The notes: generated by a model from the letters alone, not told the origin. Positions 7,840 to 16,842 are shown, counted from the first letter of the stretch. The stretch: DNA of 64,000 bases from JBKBRC01 sp046292345 (GCA_046292345.1 JBKBRC010000002.1:62001-126000), one strand, 5' to 3'. Made by a program: numbers and translations.

Positions 7840-9639
7840 TCAGGTGCGAGCGCGGCGGCGGAGGAAGCGGCCCGTCCAGGCCTCGCCCTCCGCGAAGCCG
7901 AGCACGTGCCCGAGCGCGAGGTAGCCGGCGCCGTAGACCCCCAGCACGGCCCCACCGACGAGCCAGACGGGCAGGCCGTCGGGCATGGCCCAGAATACGC
8001 CTGCCGCGGGTGCCGCGGCCGCGAGCGCCAGCCCCGCCATGCGCAGCGCGCGGCCCCACGGCACCGAGAATCCCGGCGCGTGGCGTCGCAGCGCGGCCAG
8101 CAGGCGCCACAGCTCCACCCACGCGCCCACGGCCGAGCCGAGGGCAAGCCCGAGCGCGCCGAGCCGCAGCCCGTCCGTGCCCGCCGCGGGCAGGCCCACG
8201 AGCAGCCCCACACTGTAGCGGTCGGCCAGGAGCATCAGCGCCGCGCCGGCCGCACCCGAGACGACCACGCGCCACACGGCGATGCGCGCGGGCGTTCTGG
8301 TGTCGCCGAGGGCGTAGAACGCATTCTGGAGCAGACGCCCGGAGGTGGTGGCGGCCATACCGAGCGTGTAGCCGGCCAGCACGAGGTAGACGAGCCATGT
8401 CGCCTCGGCGCCGAAGGCGCCCGTCTGGTACAGCGTGCCCACGACGAGATAGCCGAAGGCGAAGTAGCCGACCGTCGTCGGCACGATCAGGTAGAGGATC
8501 TGCGCCAGCGAGCGGCGCACGCGCGCCAGGAACGCCTCGAGCTCGCCCTGCGAGATGCGGCTGAGCTCGGGCAGCTCGCTCGCGGCCACGCTCATCGCGA
8601 ACAGCGAGACCGGCAGCACGTAGAGCGTCTGCGCCGCGCCGAGCGCCGCGAGCGCGCCGGCGGCGAGAAAGCCGGCCAGGAACGTATCGAGGTAGCCCGA
8701 GAGCTGGTAGGCGCCGCGCCCGAGCACGACCGGTACGAACGCGCGCAGCCCTTCGCGCACGCCCACCACGCGCGTCGAGAGCGAGACGCGGAAGCCGCGC
8801 AGCAGACGCAGCACGACCGGCAACTGCACCCCGAACTGAAGCACGCCGCCGGCCACGCCGCCCGCGAAGACCGCCACGAGCAGGCGGGTCTGCACGTCTG
8901 CCAGGGCGCCCGCGGCGAGCCCCCCGGGCAGGCGCAGCCCGCCTGTCTCGAGCGCCACCGCGCCGAAGAGCGCCGCCAGGATGGCCGCGTTCCAGAGGAC
9001 GGGCGCGAGGTAGGCCAGCAGAAAGCGGCGGTGGCTGTTGAGCACGCCCAGAGCCCACGCGCTCAGCACGAACACGGCCGTCATTGGGAAGGCGAGCTGG
9101 ACGACGCGTACGCCGAGCGCGTAGCGGTCCAGCGTCATCGTGCCCGCCGCGACGGCCTCGGCGTCGGCGAGCCAGCCGGGCGAGATGAGCGCTACGAACG
9201 GCGCGGCCAGCAGCACGCCTGCGAGCGCCAGAGCGGAGGCGGCCGCGGCAAGCAGCCCGAAGACGGCCCCGGCGAAGCGTCCTGCATCCTCGCGCCGCCC
9301 CTCGGCGAGCAGGCGGCTGTAGATGGGGATGAACGAGGCCGAGAGCGTGCCCTCGCCGAGCAGGTTCTGCAGCAGGTTGGGCGCGCGCAACCCGAGGCGG
9401 TACACGTCCGCGTGGGCGCCCACGCCGAAGTAGTAGCCGATCGCGCGGTCGCGCACGAGCCCGATAACGCGGCTGGCAAAGATGCCGACGGCCACGAGAA
9501 GGGCAGCGCTGCCCGGGCGCGCGCCGGAAGCCTGCGGCACCGTGGCCGCCTCGGCGGCGTGGCTGCCGGCGGCGACCTCCTCGTCGGCCGGGTCGGCGGA
9601 AGCGCCGGACGCCGGAGCGGGTCCGTCCGGCATGCTCAT
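7840..9639 (-). CDS. murJ: Lipid II flippase MurJ (MviN)
   Basis: 599-residue polytopic inner-membrane protein that flips lipid-linked peptidoglycan precursor. After a 40-residue Ala/Pro-rich N-terminal tail it shows the MurJ signature segments: ASRVIGLVRDRAIGYYFG, ADVYRLGLRAPNLLQNLLGEG and SASFIPIYSRLLAEGR, then helix pairs throughout including RGAYQLSGYLDTFLA and LLQNAFYALGDTRTPARIA. The start ATG (9637-9639) overlaps the stop of a six-residue mini-ORF, which in turn overlaps the aroQ stop. The locus groups it with RNase G and shikimate genes rather than with a division cluster. Confidence 0.92.
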   Translation of the reverse strand: MSMPDGPAPASGASADPADEEVAAGSHAAEAATVPQASGARPGSAALLVAVGIFASRVIGLVRDRAIGYYFGVGAHADVYRLGLRAPNLLQNLLGEGTLSASFIPIYSRLLAEGRREDAGRFAGAVFGLLAAAASALALAGVLLAAPFVALISPGWLADAEAVAAGTMTLDRYALGVRVVQLAFPMTAVFVLSAWALGVLNSHRRFLLAYLAPVLWNAAILAALFGAVALETGGLRLPGGLAAGALADVQTRLLVAVFAGGVAGGVLQFGVQLPVVLRLLRGFRVSLSTRVVGVREGLRAFVPVVLGRGAYQLSGYLDTFLAGFLAAGALAALGAAQTLYVLPVSLFAMSVAASELPELSRISQGELEAFLARVRRSLAQILYLIVPTTVGYFAFGYLVVGTLYQTGAFGAEATWLVYLVLAGYTLGMAATTSGRLLQNAFYALGDTRTPARIAVWRVVVSGAAGAALMLLADRYSVGLLVGLPAAGTDGLRLGALGLALGSAVGAWVELWRLLAALRRHAPGFSVPWGRALRMAGLALAAAAPAAGVFWAMPDGLPVWLVGGAVLGVYGAGYLALGHVLGFAEGEAWTGRFLRRRART

Positions 9640-9667
9640 GGCGTGTCCTCGCTCATGGCGTGTCCTC
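9634..9667. repeat. 17-bp direct duplication across the aroQ stop / murJ start
   Basis: On the minus strand the segment GAGGACACGCCATGAGC occurs twice in tandem. The first copy contains the aroQ stop, the second the murJ start. Between them is a mini-ORF, 9656 down to 9636, encoding MSEDTP, joined at both ends by ATGA overlaps. Confidence 0.9.
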
Positions 9668-10328
9668 GGCGAGCCGCCCTGTCAGGTAGCGCACGGCGAG
9701 CGCGTAGCCGGCCGGCCCGAACCCTGCAATCACCCCCACGCACACGGGCGCCAGCAGCGACGTGTGGCGGAAGGCCTCGCGCGCATAGACGTTCGAGAGG
9801 TGCACCTCTACGACGGGCACCTCGATCGCGGCGACGGCGTCGCGCAGGGCGACACTCGTGTGCGTGAAGCCGCCTGCGTTGAGCACGACCCCGGTCATGC
9901 GCGCCGCGTCGGCGGCGTGGAGCGCGTCGATGAGGGCGCCCTCGCCGTTGTGCTGCTCGAACGCGAGGCGTACGCCCGGGAAGGCGCGGCGCAGGGCCGC
10001 CTCGATGTCCCCTAGCGAAGCCGCGCCGTACACGTCCGGCTCGCGGCGGCCGAGCAGGTTCAAGTTGGGCCCGTTGAGCACGAGCACGGCCGGCGCGCCG
10101 CGGTCGGGAGCAGCAGCGTCGGAGGCGGGAGCAGCAGCGTCGGAGGCGGGAGCAGCAGCGTCGGNNNNNNNNNNNNNNNNNNNNNNNNNNNNNNNNNNNN
10201 NNNNNNNNNNNNNNNNNNNNNNNNNNNNNNNNNNNNNNNNNNNNNNNNNNNNNNNNNNNNNNNNCGGGAGCAGCAGCGTCGGAGGCGGGAGCAGCAGCGT
10301 CGGAGGCGGGAGCAGCAGCGTCGGGCAT
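9653..10328 (-). CDS. aroQ: Type II 3-dehydroquinate dehydratase with N-terminal heptapeptide-repeat extension (contains a gap)
   Basis: Shikimate pathway enzyme converting 3-dehydroquinate to 3-dehydroshikimate. The catalytic part (9653-10087, 144 residues) has all signatures: VLNGPNLNLLGRREPDVYG with the catalytic Tyr, NAGGFTHTSVALRDAV and VEVHLSNVYAREAFRHTS with His and Arg. Upstream the same frame continues through repeats translating to Asp-Ala-Ala-Ala-Pro-Ala-Ser. After the N run an ATG at 10326-10328 begins MPDAAAPASDAAAP in the same repeat register. I infer one gene with an Ala/Pro-rich repeat extension of unknown length; the 100-N gap breaks the apparent frame. A GTG at 10087 is the alternative start and would give a normal-length enzyme. 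Confidence 0.82.
10105..10325. repeat. 21-bp minisatellite interrupted by an assembly gap
   Basis: About three units on each side of the N run 10165-10264. The 60 bp on either side of the gap are identical. The unit length is a multiple of three, and on the minus strand it encodes the heptapeptide of the AroQ extension. Confidence 0.9.
10165..10264. other. Assembly gap (100 N)
   Basis: Placeholder of fixed size inside the aroQ 21-bp repeat. Four further identical-length gaps are at 13342-13441, 25616-25715, 39104-39203 and 63196-63295. Their real lengths are unknown, which breaks apparent reading frames. Confidence 0.98.
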
Positions 10329-10364
10329 GGCGCGGAGCAGCGGCGAGGGGGGCGGCGCGACGGG

Positions 10365-11231
10365 TCAGGCGTCGGCGGTCAGCACGAGGCCGTCGTGGCC
10401 GAGCGCGATGCCCGCCGGCAGGCGGGCGGCTTCCTCGGCGTGCAGCACCGAGTGGGTCAGATGGACGAAGGCGGTCTGCCGGGCGCCCACGCGCTGCGCA
10501 ACGGCCGTCGCCTCGGCGATCGTGAAGTGCGTCTCGTGCGGCTCATGGCGGAGCGCGTCGAGCACGAGCGTGTCCACGCCCTCGAGCAGCGCGAGGCTCG
10601 TCTCGGGGAGCGCCGAGACATCCGTCAGGTAGGCGAGCGGCCCGATGCGGAACCCAAGCACGGGCAAGCGGCCGTGCAGCGCAGGCACGGGCACGACCGT
10701 GACGGCGGCGTCGGAGCCGGCGCCGGGGCGCGCCACGACCGTGAATGGCCGCCCGCCCTCCCCGTCGACCTCGTGCAGATGCAGGCGGGCCACGCCGGGG
10801 TACGAGCCGTCCTCGAAGATGTAGCCGAGCATGCGGCGCAGGCCGGCCGCCGTCGTGGGCGAGGCGTAGCAGGGGATGGGCGAGCGGTCGGCGAAGAGAA
10901 ACGGCCGCAGGTCGTCCGTGCCGACGACGTGGTCGAAGTGCGCGTGCGTGTAGAGCACGGCGTCGATGGTGTGCAGGCCGGCGCGGAGGGCCTGCTCGCG
11001 GAAGTCTGGCCCGGCATCGATCTGCAGGTGGACTGGCCCGGCGTCGGTCTCGGCCACGACATGCGCGGACGTACGCAGGCGGCGGTCGCGCGCGTCGGCG
11101 GAGGTGCACACGCGGCAGCGGCACCCGATGACGGGCACCCCGGTCGAGGTACCGGTGCCCAGAAGCGTGGCCTCGACGCGGCGGAGGGTGGGCACAGGCG
11201 AGTCGGGCACGGGCGTATCAGGCGTCGTCAT
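10365..11231 (-). CDS. PhnP-like MBL-fold metallohydrolase
   Basis: 288 residues from the ATG at 11229-11231. It opens with the beta-strand motif VEATLLGTGTSTGVPVIGCRCRVC, whose G-C-x-C-x-x-C cysteines are typical of the PhnP/COG1235 branch. The metal motif THAHFDHVVGTDDLRP (HxHxDH) follows, then LTDVSALPE with a metal-ligand Asp and a terminal His in TAFVHLTHSV. Members are phosphodiesterases acting on cyclic or nucleotidic phosphodiesters; the exact substrate here is unknown. Its start overlaps the end of the upstream small gene by 14 bp, and aroQ follows after 36 bp, so it is part of the rne-murJ run. Confidence 0.8.
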   Translation of the reverse strand: MTTPDTPVPDSPVPTLRRVEATLLGTGTSTGVPVIGCRCRVCTSADARDRRLRTSAHVVAETDAGPVHLQIDAGPDFREQALRAGLHTIDAVLYTHAHFDHVVGTDDLRPFLFADRSPIPCYASPTTAAGLRRMLGYIFEDGSYPGVARLHLHEVDGEGGRPFTVVARPGAGSDAAVTVVPVPALHGRLPVLGFRIGPLAYLTDVSALPETSLALLEGVDTLVLDALRHEPHETHFTIAEATAVAQRVGARQTAFVHLTHSVLHAEEAARLPAGIALGHDGLVLTADA

Positions 11232-11589
11232 CCCCGGCGGCGCCCGGCTCCCCGCCGGCGTCGAGCTGCGCCCAGGCGTCCTGCAGCGCCGCGCGCACGG
11301 CCGGGCGGAGGTAGAGCGCCTCGTGCGGGAGGGCACGCAGGGCGCCGGCGAGCACGAGCGCCTGCGCCTCGGGTGGATGCAGCCGGTTGAGCACCACCAC
11401 GTCGCGCCCGGCCACGGAGCAACGGTCGCCGCGGAAGGCGCCGCGCTCGCGCCGCACCCGCACGCCGAGCGCACGCAGGGCGTCCTCAAAGGCGGCGACG
11501 GTAGCGGCGGGCTTCACGGAGTCGGGGGAGGTCGCAGCATAGACAGGGGGATTGCAGCGCGCGGGCTGGCGCACGAGGGCGGCGCTCAC
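11218..11589 (-). CDS. Small conserved uncharacterised protein
   Basis: 123 residues if translation begins at the GTG at 11587-11589. That GTG overlaps the rne stop as GTGA, a common coupling arrangement. A later GTG at 11515-11517 would give 99 residues and is the alternative. The recognisable core reads FEDALRALGVRVRRERG, then CSVAGRDVVVLNR, and ends in ALYLRPAVRAALQDAW. It resembles small hypothetical proteins seen beside RNase G genes in Bacteroidota, as far as I can recall; no function is known to me. It has no signal peptide or membrane helix. Confidence 0.6.
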   Translation of the reverse strand: MSAALVRQPARCNPPVYAATSPDSVKPAATVAAFEDALRALGVRVRRERGAFRGDRCSVAGRDVVVLNRLHPPEAQALVLAGALRALPHEALYLRPAVRAALQDAWAQLDAGGEPGAAGDDDA

Positions 11590-14340
11590 TCGGGCGCGTA
11601 CTTGGCGAGCAGCGAGCGACCGGACTTGACGTCGCGCACGTCGAACGCGAGCGGGTCCTGCGCGGCGTCCTCCTCCACCTGGAACGGCACCGAACCGTAC
11701 TTGAGGCGCCACTTGACAAGCGGACTCAGCAGCCCCCGCTTCAGCACGGCGCCGAAGAGCGGATGCACCCGGATGGCGATCGGCCGCCTGGCATAGCGCT
11801 CGGCGACGTTGCTGCGGTAATGCTCGATCCAGCGGCGGAGCTGCTCGGTGAGCGCCTCCGGCGTGACCGCGCGCGACGACGCGGCCGCGCCCGATGCAGG
11901 GGCGCCGGGCGCCCCCTCGGCACGGGCCCCGGCCGACACGGCCGCCTCCGCCGGGGCGTCGTCGGCCGCGCGGCGCCCCCGGCGTTCGGGCTGCGGGATC
12001 TCGGCCGCGCCCGCGAGGCGCGCGGCTTCGGCGGGATCGGCAGGGGCGTCGTCTCTGGCCGTCGTGATCGACGGGCGCAGGCGCTGCCGCGTGATCTCGA
12101 CGAGCCCGAAGTCCGACATCGGAAGCAGCTTCGTCACGGCGCGGTCCCGTGCGAAGCACTCCTTGAGCGTGTTGTAAAGCTTGCGGCGATCGGACTCGGA
12201 CTTCATGTCGATGAAGTCTACTACGATGATGCCGCCGAGATCGCGCAGCCGGAGCTGCTTGGCGACCTCGCGCGCCGCCTCGAGGTTGACGTCGAGCAGG
12301 TTCTCGGCCTGGCTCTTGCCCCGCCCCGCGCGGCCCGAGTTGACGTCGATGACGTGCATCGCCTCGGTCGTCTCGATGTAGAGGTAGCCGCCGCTCTTCA
12401 TGTTGACCCGCTTCGAGAACGCCTCCTCGACGGCCCGCTCGATGCCTACCGAGCGGAAGAGCGGCGTCGCCTGGTTGTGCAGCTTGACGCGGTCGGCCAT
12501 GTGCGGCGCGACGGCCTGCACGTAGGCTCGCACGTTCTTGTACACCTTCGCGTCGTCTACGAGAATGCGGTCGTAGTCCTCGGTGAACAGGTCCCGGACG
12601 ATAGAGGAGACCATGTTCACGTCTTCGTAGAGCAGCACCGGTGGCGCGGGCCGCTCGGCGAGCTTCTTCTCGATCTTGCGCCACTTCTCGATGAGCAGGC
12701 GCAGGTCCGTGTCGAGGCTTTTGGCGTCGCGGTTCTCGGCGACCGTGCGCACGATCACGCCGAAGCCCTCCGGGCGAAGGCTGTCGGCGAGCGTGCGCAA
12801 GCGGCGGCGCTCGCGCGCCGACTCGATCTTCTTGGAGACGGCCACGTAGTCGGCCGCCGGTACGAGCACGAGAAAGCGTCCAGCGAGCGAGATATCGGTC
12901 GAGACGCGGCTGCCCTTGTTCGAGATGGGCTCCTTGGTCACCTTGACCAGGACGCGGCTGCCGTGGCGGAGCAGCTCGTAGGCCGAGGGTGTGCGCCCGC
13001 CGCTGCGCCGGGCTTCACGGCCCCTGGCGTCGGCAGGCTTCGCCTCGGCGCTGCGCGGGGCGCCGAGACTGCTCTCGCCGCTGCTGCTCTCGCCGCTGCT
13101 GCTCTCGCCGCTGCTGCTCTCGCCGCTGCTGCTCTCGGCAGGTGCTGCGGCTTCGGCAGGTGCTGCGGCTTCGGCAGGTGCTGCGGCTTCGGCAGGTGCC
13201 GCCCCCCTGGAACTGCGCGAGCGGCGGCTGCCCCGGGCGGTGCCGGCCGGCTTTTCCGACGCATCGGCCTCGGACTCGGCGGCAGGCTCGCGCGCCGGCT
13301 CGTCCCCGGACGGCGACCCGTCGGTGCCGGACTCTGCGGAGNNNNNNNNNNNNNNNNNNNNNNNNNNNNNNNNNNNNNNNNNNNNNNNNNNNNNNNNNNN
13401 NNNNNNNNNNNNNNNNNNNNNNNNNNNNNNNNNNNNNNNNNTCCGGCGCGGCGTCCTGTTCCGGCGCGGCGTCCTGTTCCGGCGCGGCCTTTTTGCCCCC
13501 GCGTGTGCGGCGCGCGCGCGCCGGCCTGGCCGGTGCTGCCCCGGCGACAGCCTCAGCGGCCACCTCCTGCGAAGCACCCTCCTCAGCTTTGGGAGTCTCC
13601 TGCGCGTCAGGCTCCGCCTGCGCGTCAGGCTTCGCCTGCGCGGCACGCGCGCGATGAAGGCGTGCGGCCTTCGCCTCCTCAGACGACGGTGCGTCGGCAG
13701 GGGCAGCGTCCGGCGGGGCCGGATCTGCAGCAGCAGGATCGGCCGACGGGCGGGAAGCCTTCGGCGGCGCGGACGGCTCGATCCGCCCCGTCTTGCGCGT
13801 CAGATCAATCGTGTACTTGTTGCGCAGGCGGCGCGTCTCGCCGTCCTCCTCCTGCTCTTCCTCTTCCTCCGTGCGGCGGCGGCGGCCGCGGCCGCGTCCG
13901 CGGCCTGTCCGGCGCGACGAGCGCCGGCCTCGGGTCTGCGCCGGCGCTTCGGCCTTCTCGGTCTCGTCGGGCGCGTTTTCGACCTCGAGCGTGTCCTCGA
14001 CGTCGGGCTCGGAGGCGTCGTCGGCGATACGCTTGCGCGGCGCGCGCGCGAGCGCGGGGGCATCTTCGAGGCCGGGCACGTCTTCGCCGGCGAGGCGGAA
14101 GAGCTGGGGCGCGTTATCGGTCAGGTCCGAGAAGTGCAGGAAGGCATCCTGCTTCATGCCGATGTCTACGAACGCAGCCTGGATGGCCGGCATGACCTTC
14201 TGCACGCGGCCGAGGTAGATGTTGCCGATCGTGCGGATGTTCTCCGGGTTCTCGACGTAGAGCTCGACCAGTTCGCCGTCCTCCACGATGGCAATGCGCG
14301 AGCGGTCCTTGCTCGCGTTGATGATGATTTCCTTCTTCAT
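11586..14340 (-). CDS. rng: Ribonuclease E/G family endoribonuclease with a large low-complexity insert (contains a gap)
   Basis: RNA-processing endonuclease. Translation from the ATG at 14338-14340 gives MKKEIIINASKDRSRIAIVE and the first half of the S1 domain (GNIYLGRVQKVMPAIQAAFVDIG). A charged and Ala-rich insert with several peptide repeats follows and contains the N run 13342-13441. After it the S1 half resumes (LVKVTKEPISNKGSRVSTDISLAGR). The RNase E/G catalytic region follows, with the metal-ligand Asp residues in HVIDVNSGR and GGIIVVDFIDM. The usual Cys-Pro-x-Cys zinc-link after RQRLRPS is absent. The apparent frame switch at the gap comes from the arbitrary 100 N. The 620-bp leader upstream may be regulatory. 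Confidence 0.88.
13068..13200. repeat. In-frame minisatellites in the RNase G insert
   Basis: About four copies of a 15-bp unit (ctgctgctctcgccg; peptide Glu-Ser-Ser-Ser-Gly) at 13068-13137 are followed by about four copies of an 18-bp unit (Ala-Pro-Ala-Glu-Ala-Ala) at 13138-13200. A third 18-bp unit (Pro-Glu-Gln-Asp-Ala-Ala) lies beside the gap at 13442-13490. All units are multiples of three. Confidence 0.88.
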
Positions 14341-14961
14341 TGAGGGGGGTCCGAAAGCGCGCAGCCCGGGGCGTGGGGGCGGCGGCCGAGGCAGGAGGCC
14401 AGCCGGCATCGGGACGCGCCGCGCCGCGCCGCAGGGCGGCTCGAGGCGCGGCGGCAGGGCCGGCAGAAGCGACGGGCCGCTCAGCGGCACGGGCGGCGGC
14501 CACCGGCCAACCGGCCCGTGGCGCAGCCCAGCGGGCGAGCGCGCGGAAAAGAAAGCGGAGAAGCAGATGCATCGACGCGGGAGCGTCGGGGGGCGCCGGG
14601 GCGGCGCGAAGAGCAGGCGAGCACAGGGCGGGCACCCGGCGGGCGGCTGCGGGCCGCTGCGAGGCCGGGTGCGGGCGGTCCGGCGACGGGCACCACGTGC
14701 GGTCTGGCAAAGGCTGCGCCATGGCCCGAAGCGGTCCAAGCTACGGCGACCCCGGACGATGCGGCAACGCGCCCTGCGACCGCGGCGCATGGGCGGCATG
14801 AACACGCCGGGAAGCTTGCGCGCAGGGGATGCCCCTACACCCGGAGGATGAGAACCCCGCACGAACCGCGCTGTATCTTCGCAGGCGGCATGTCCTGCCT
14901 TTCCCGCGCGCTGCAACGCCGCGGCCGGTCCGGTTCTCCGACATCTCTCATACGCTCTCTG
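14341..14961. other. 620-bp divergent intergenic region between rne/rng and citrate synthase
   Basis: No convincing coding sequence is seen. It contains an inverted repeat AGGGG-ATG-CCCCT at 14824-14836 and a TATCTTCG box at 14874-14881, identical to the -7 box upstream of the B12 locus but without a matching TTTG. The box may drive citrate synthase. The rest would be a long leader for the RNase gene; RNase E genes elsewhere have long autoregulatory leaders, but nothing specific is visible here. Confidence 0.5.
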
Positions 14962-16161
14962 ATGGCTGATACTCCCGCCCCCGCCTCCCCCGCCGCCGGC
15001 AGCGCTTCCGGCACCCCCGCCAACGGGGCCACCTCGCCGCAGGCCCGCGGCCTCGAAGGCGTGATCGCGCTCGAATCGGCGATCTCGTTCATCGACGGTG
15101 CGGCGGGCGAACTGCTCTACCGCGGCTACGACATCGACGACCTGGCGCGCAACGCGACGTTCGAGGAGGTCGCGTACCTGCTCTGGAAAGGCGACCTCCC
15201 GACCCGCGCCGAGCTTGAGGCGCTCGAGGCCGAACTGCGCGCCGAGCGGCCCGTCCACTCGGACCTGCTCGACCACCTCCGCCACCACACGCCCGCCAAC
15301 GTAGACCCGATGGCGGCCCTACGCACGGCCGTCTCCATGCTCGGGCACTACGACGACGAGGCCGAGGACATGAGCCCCGAGGCCAACTACCGCAAGTCGG
15401 TCCGCCTCACAGCCAAGCTGCCCACGCTCGTGGCCGCCTTCGACCGGATCCGCAAGGGCAAGGAGCCGGTCGCGCCCAAGCAGGAGGGCTCGACCGCGTT
15501 CGACTTCCTCTACATGCTCAACGGCGAGGAGCCCGGGCCGGCCGCCGAGAAGATCATGGACGCGGCGCTCGTGCTCCACGCCGAGCATGGCCTCAACGCC
15601 TCCACGTTCGCCGCGCGCGTCATCGGCGCGACGCTCTCCGACATCTACTCGGCCGTCACGGGCGCCATGGGCGCGCTCAAAGGCCCGCTCCATGGGGGCG
15701 CCAACATCCGGGTGATGGAGATGCTGCTCGAGATCGACGCCGAGGGCACGCCCGTCGACGAGTACGTGCAGCGCAAGCTCGACGCCAAGGAGAAGATCAT
15801 GGGCCTCGGGCATCGCGTCTACAAGACGCTCGACCCGCGCGCGACCATCCTGCGCGAACTGCTCCGCGGGCTCTCTGAGGAGAAAGGCGAGACCAAGTGG
15901 ATGGACATGTCCGACGCCATCCGCGAGAAGGTCAAGCGCGAAAAGGGTCTCGAGGCTAACGTGGACTTCTACTCGGCCAGCGTCTACTACTTGCTCGGCA
16001 TCGAGAAGGACCTCTACACGCCGATCTTCGCCATCAGCCGCATGACGGGCTGGACGGCCCACCTGCTCGAGCAGTGGGCCGACAACCGTCTCATCCGCCC
16101 GCGCGCCGGCTACAGCGGCCCGCGCGGCCTCGCCGTGACGCCCATCGACGAGCGCGGCTGA
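14962..16161 (+). CDS. gltA: Citrate synthase
   Basis: Condenses oxaloacetate and acetyl-CoA at the entry of the TCA cycle. 399 residues from the ATG at 14962 (MADTPAPASP), about 25 residues of Ala/Pro-rich leader, then EGVIALESAISFIDGAAGELLYRGYDI-type N-terminal motifs. Active-site segments are HAEHGLNASTFAARV, HGGANIRVMEML and LGHRVYKTLDPRA with the catalytic His residues, and an Arg in the C-terminal NRLIRPRAGY. Length fits the short bacterial class. A strong terminator follows at 16190-16226, so it appears to be transcribed separately from sdhC. Confidence 0.95.
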   Translation: MADTPAPASPAAGSASGTPANGATSPQARGLEGVIALESAISFIDGAAGELLYRGYDIDDLARNATFEEVAYLLWKGDLPTRAELEALEAELRAERPVHSDLLDHLRHHTPANVDPMAALRTAVSMLGHYDDEAEDMSPEANYRKSVRLTAKLPTLVAAFDRIRKGKEPVAPKQEGSTAFDFLYMLNGEEPGPAAEKIMDAALVLHAEHGLNASTFAARVIGATLSDIYSAVTGAMGALKGPLHGGANIRVMEMLLEIDAEGTPVDEYVQRKLDAKEKIMGLGHRVYKTLDPRATILRELLRGLSEEKGETKWMDMSDAIREKVKREKGLEANVDFYSASVYYLLGIEKDLYTPIFAISRMTGWTAHLLEQWADNRLIRPRAGYSGPRGLAVTPIDERG

Positions 16162-16189
16162 GCCCAGCGCCGCTGGTGAGCACGCCTCC

Positions 16190-16226
16190 GGGGCGTGCCG
16201 GTCATGAGGCCGGCACGCCCCTTTTT
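16190..16226 (+). terminator. Intrinsic terminator after citrate synthase
   Basis: A perfect 12-bp stem ggggcgtgccgg (16190-16201) / ccggcacgcccc (16210-16221) is followed by TTTTT (16222-16226), 28 bp after the gltA stop. Confidence 0.9.
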
Positions 16227-16314
16227 GCGCCGCCCGCAGGTCGCGCGTGTGCACCGGCCGGTGGCGACCACCGCACGGCGCGGTTACTTTCACGGCGACG
16301 CGCCAGTTCGCGCT

Positions 16315-16334
16315 ACTTTCAGAAAAAACTGAAA
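16315..16334. promoter_or_regulatory. Inverted repeat upstream of sdhC, possible operator
   Basis: TTTCAG-AAAAAA-CTGAAA lies about 55 bp before the sdhC start, in an AT-rich patch of an otherwise GC-rich region. A TAGCTTC box lies just downstream (about 16355). The function is a guess from symmetry and position. Confidence 0.35.
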
Positions 16335-16389
16335 CCATTTCACGCGCGCTCCGGTAGCTTCAATCCACGCCCCCTTTCGCCGCAGACCC

Positions 16390-16824
16390 ATGGCCACTGA
16401 GACCCTCGCCCCGTCTGCCCGCCGCGCCCCGGCCGTGCAGGCGTACACCCCCAAGCCGGTCCAGCGCTACCGCATGCGCACAGGCATGTTCGCCTGGATG
16501 CTGCATCGCCTGACGGGCCTCGCGCTCGTGGGCTACCTCGTCGTGCACATCTGGGGCCTGAAGGCAATGACGGACCCCGACGCCTACAACGCGCTCATCA
16601 CGAGCTACCACGCGCCCATCTTCAAGGTGGGCGAGTTCTTGCTGCTCGGCGCCGTCGTCTACCACGCGCTCAACGGGCTCCGCATCGTACTGATCGACTT
16701 CATGGGCTGGAGCCCCAACCACAAGAAGCTCTTCTGGACGCTCGGGGCCGTCGCCGCCGTGCTCCTCATCGTAGGCGGCTACCCCTCCATCGCCGCCCTC
16801 GTGGACCACTACACCGCCGGCTGA
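16390..16824 (+). CDS. sdhC: Succinate dehydrogenase cytochrome b subunit
   Basis: 144-residue membrane anchor subunit with three hydrophobic helices. The first helix begins MLHRLTGLALVGYLVVHIW and contains the conserved HRLTG; the second carries VYHALNGLR with the probable axial heme His. It is the first gene of an sdhC-D-A-B run transcribed on the plus strand, with sdhD starting 18 bp later. It works as half of the quinone-binding heme anchor of complex II. Confidence 0.9.
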   Translation: MATETLAPSARRAPAVQAYTPKPVQRYRMRTGMFAWMLHRLTGLALVGYLVVHIWGLKAMTDPDAYNALITSYHAPIFKVGEFLLLGAVVYHALNGLRIVLIDFMGWSPNHKKLFWTLGAVAAVLLIVGGYPSIAALVDHYTAG

Positions 16825-16842
16825 CGCGCCGCCCTACCCGCC

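Noticed and set aside
10105..10325. CRISPR array
   Set aside because: The repeats are directly adjacent without unique spacers and encode a regular heptapeptide, so this is a minisatellite. The same holds for the other arrays.
13342..13441. Frameshift splitting the RNase gene into two
   Set aside because: The frame change occurs exactly across a 100-N placeholder. Both halves are parts of one S1 domain and one catalytic region, so a single gene with an unresolved gap is far more likely. The same reasoning was used for aroQ and the glucosidase.
14518..14961. N-terminal extension of citrate synthase from an upstream start
   Set aside because: The extra residues are low-complexity and unlike any citrate synthase. 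The ATG at 14962 gives a normal-length protein and lies downstream of the TATCTTCG box.
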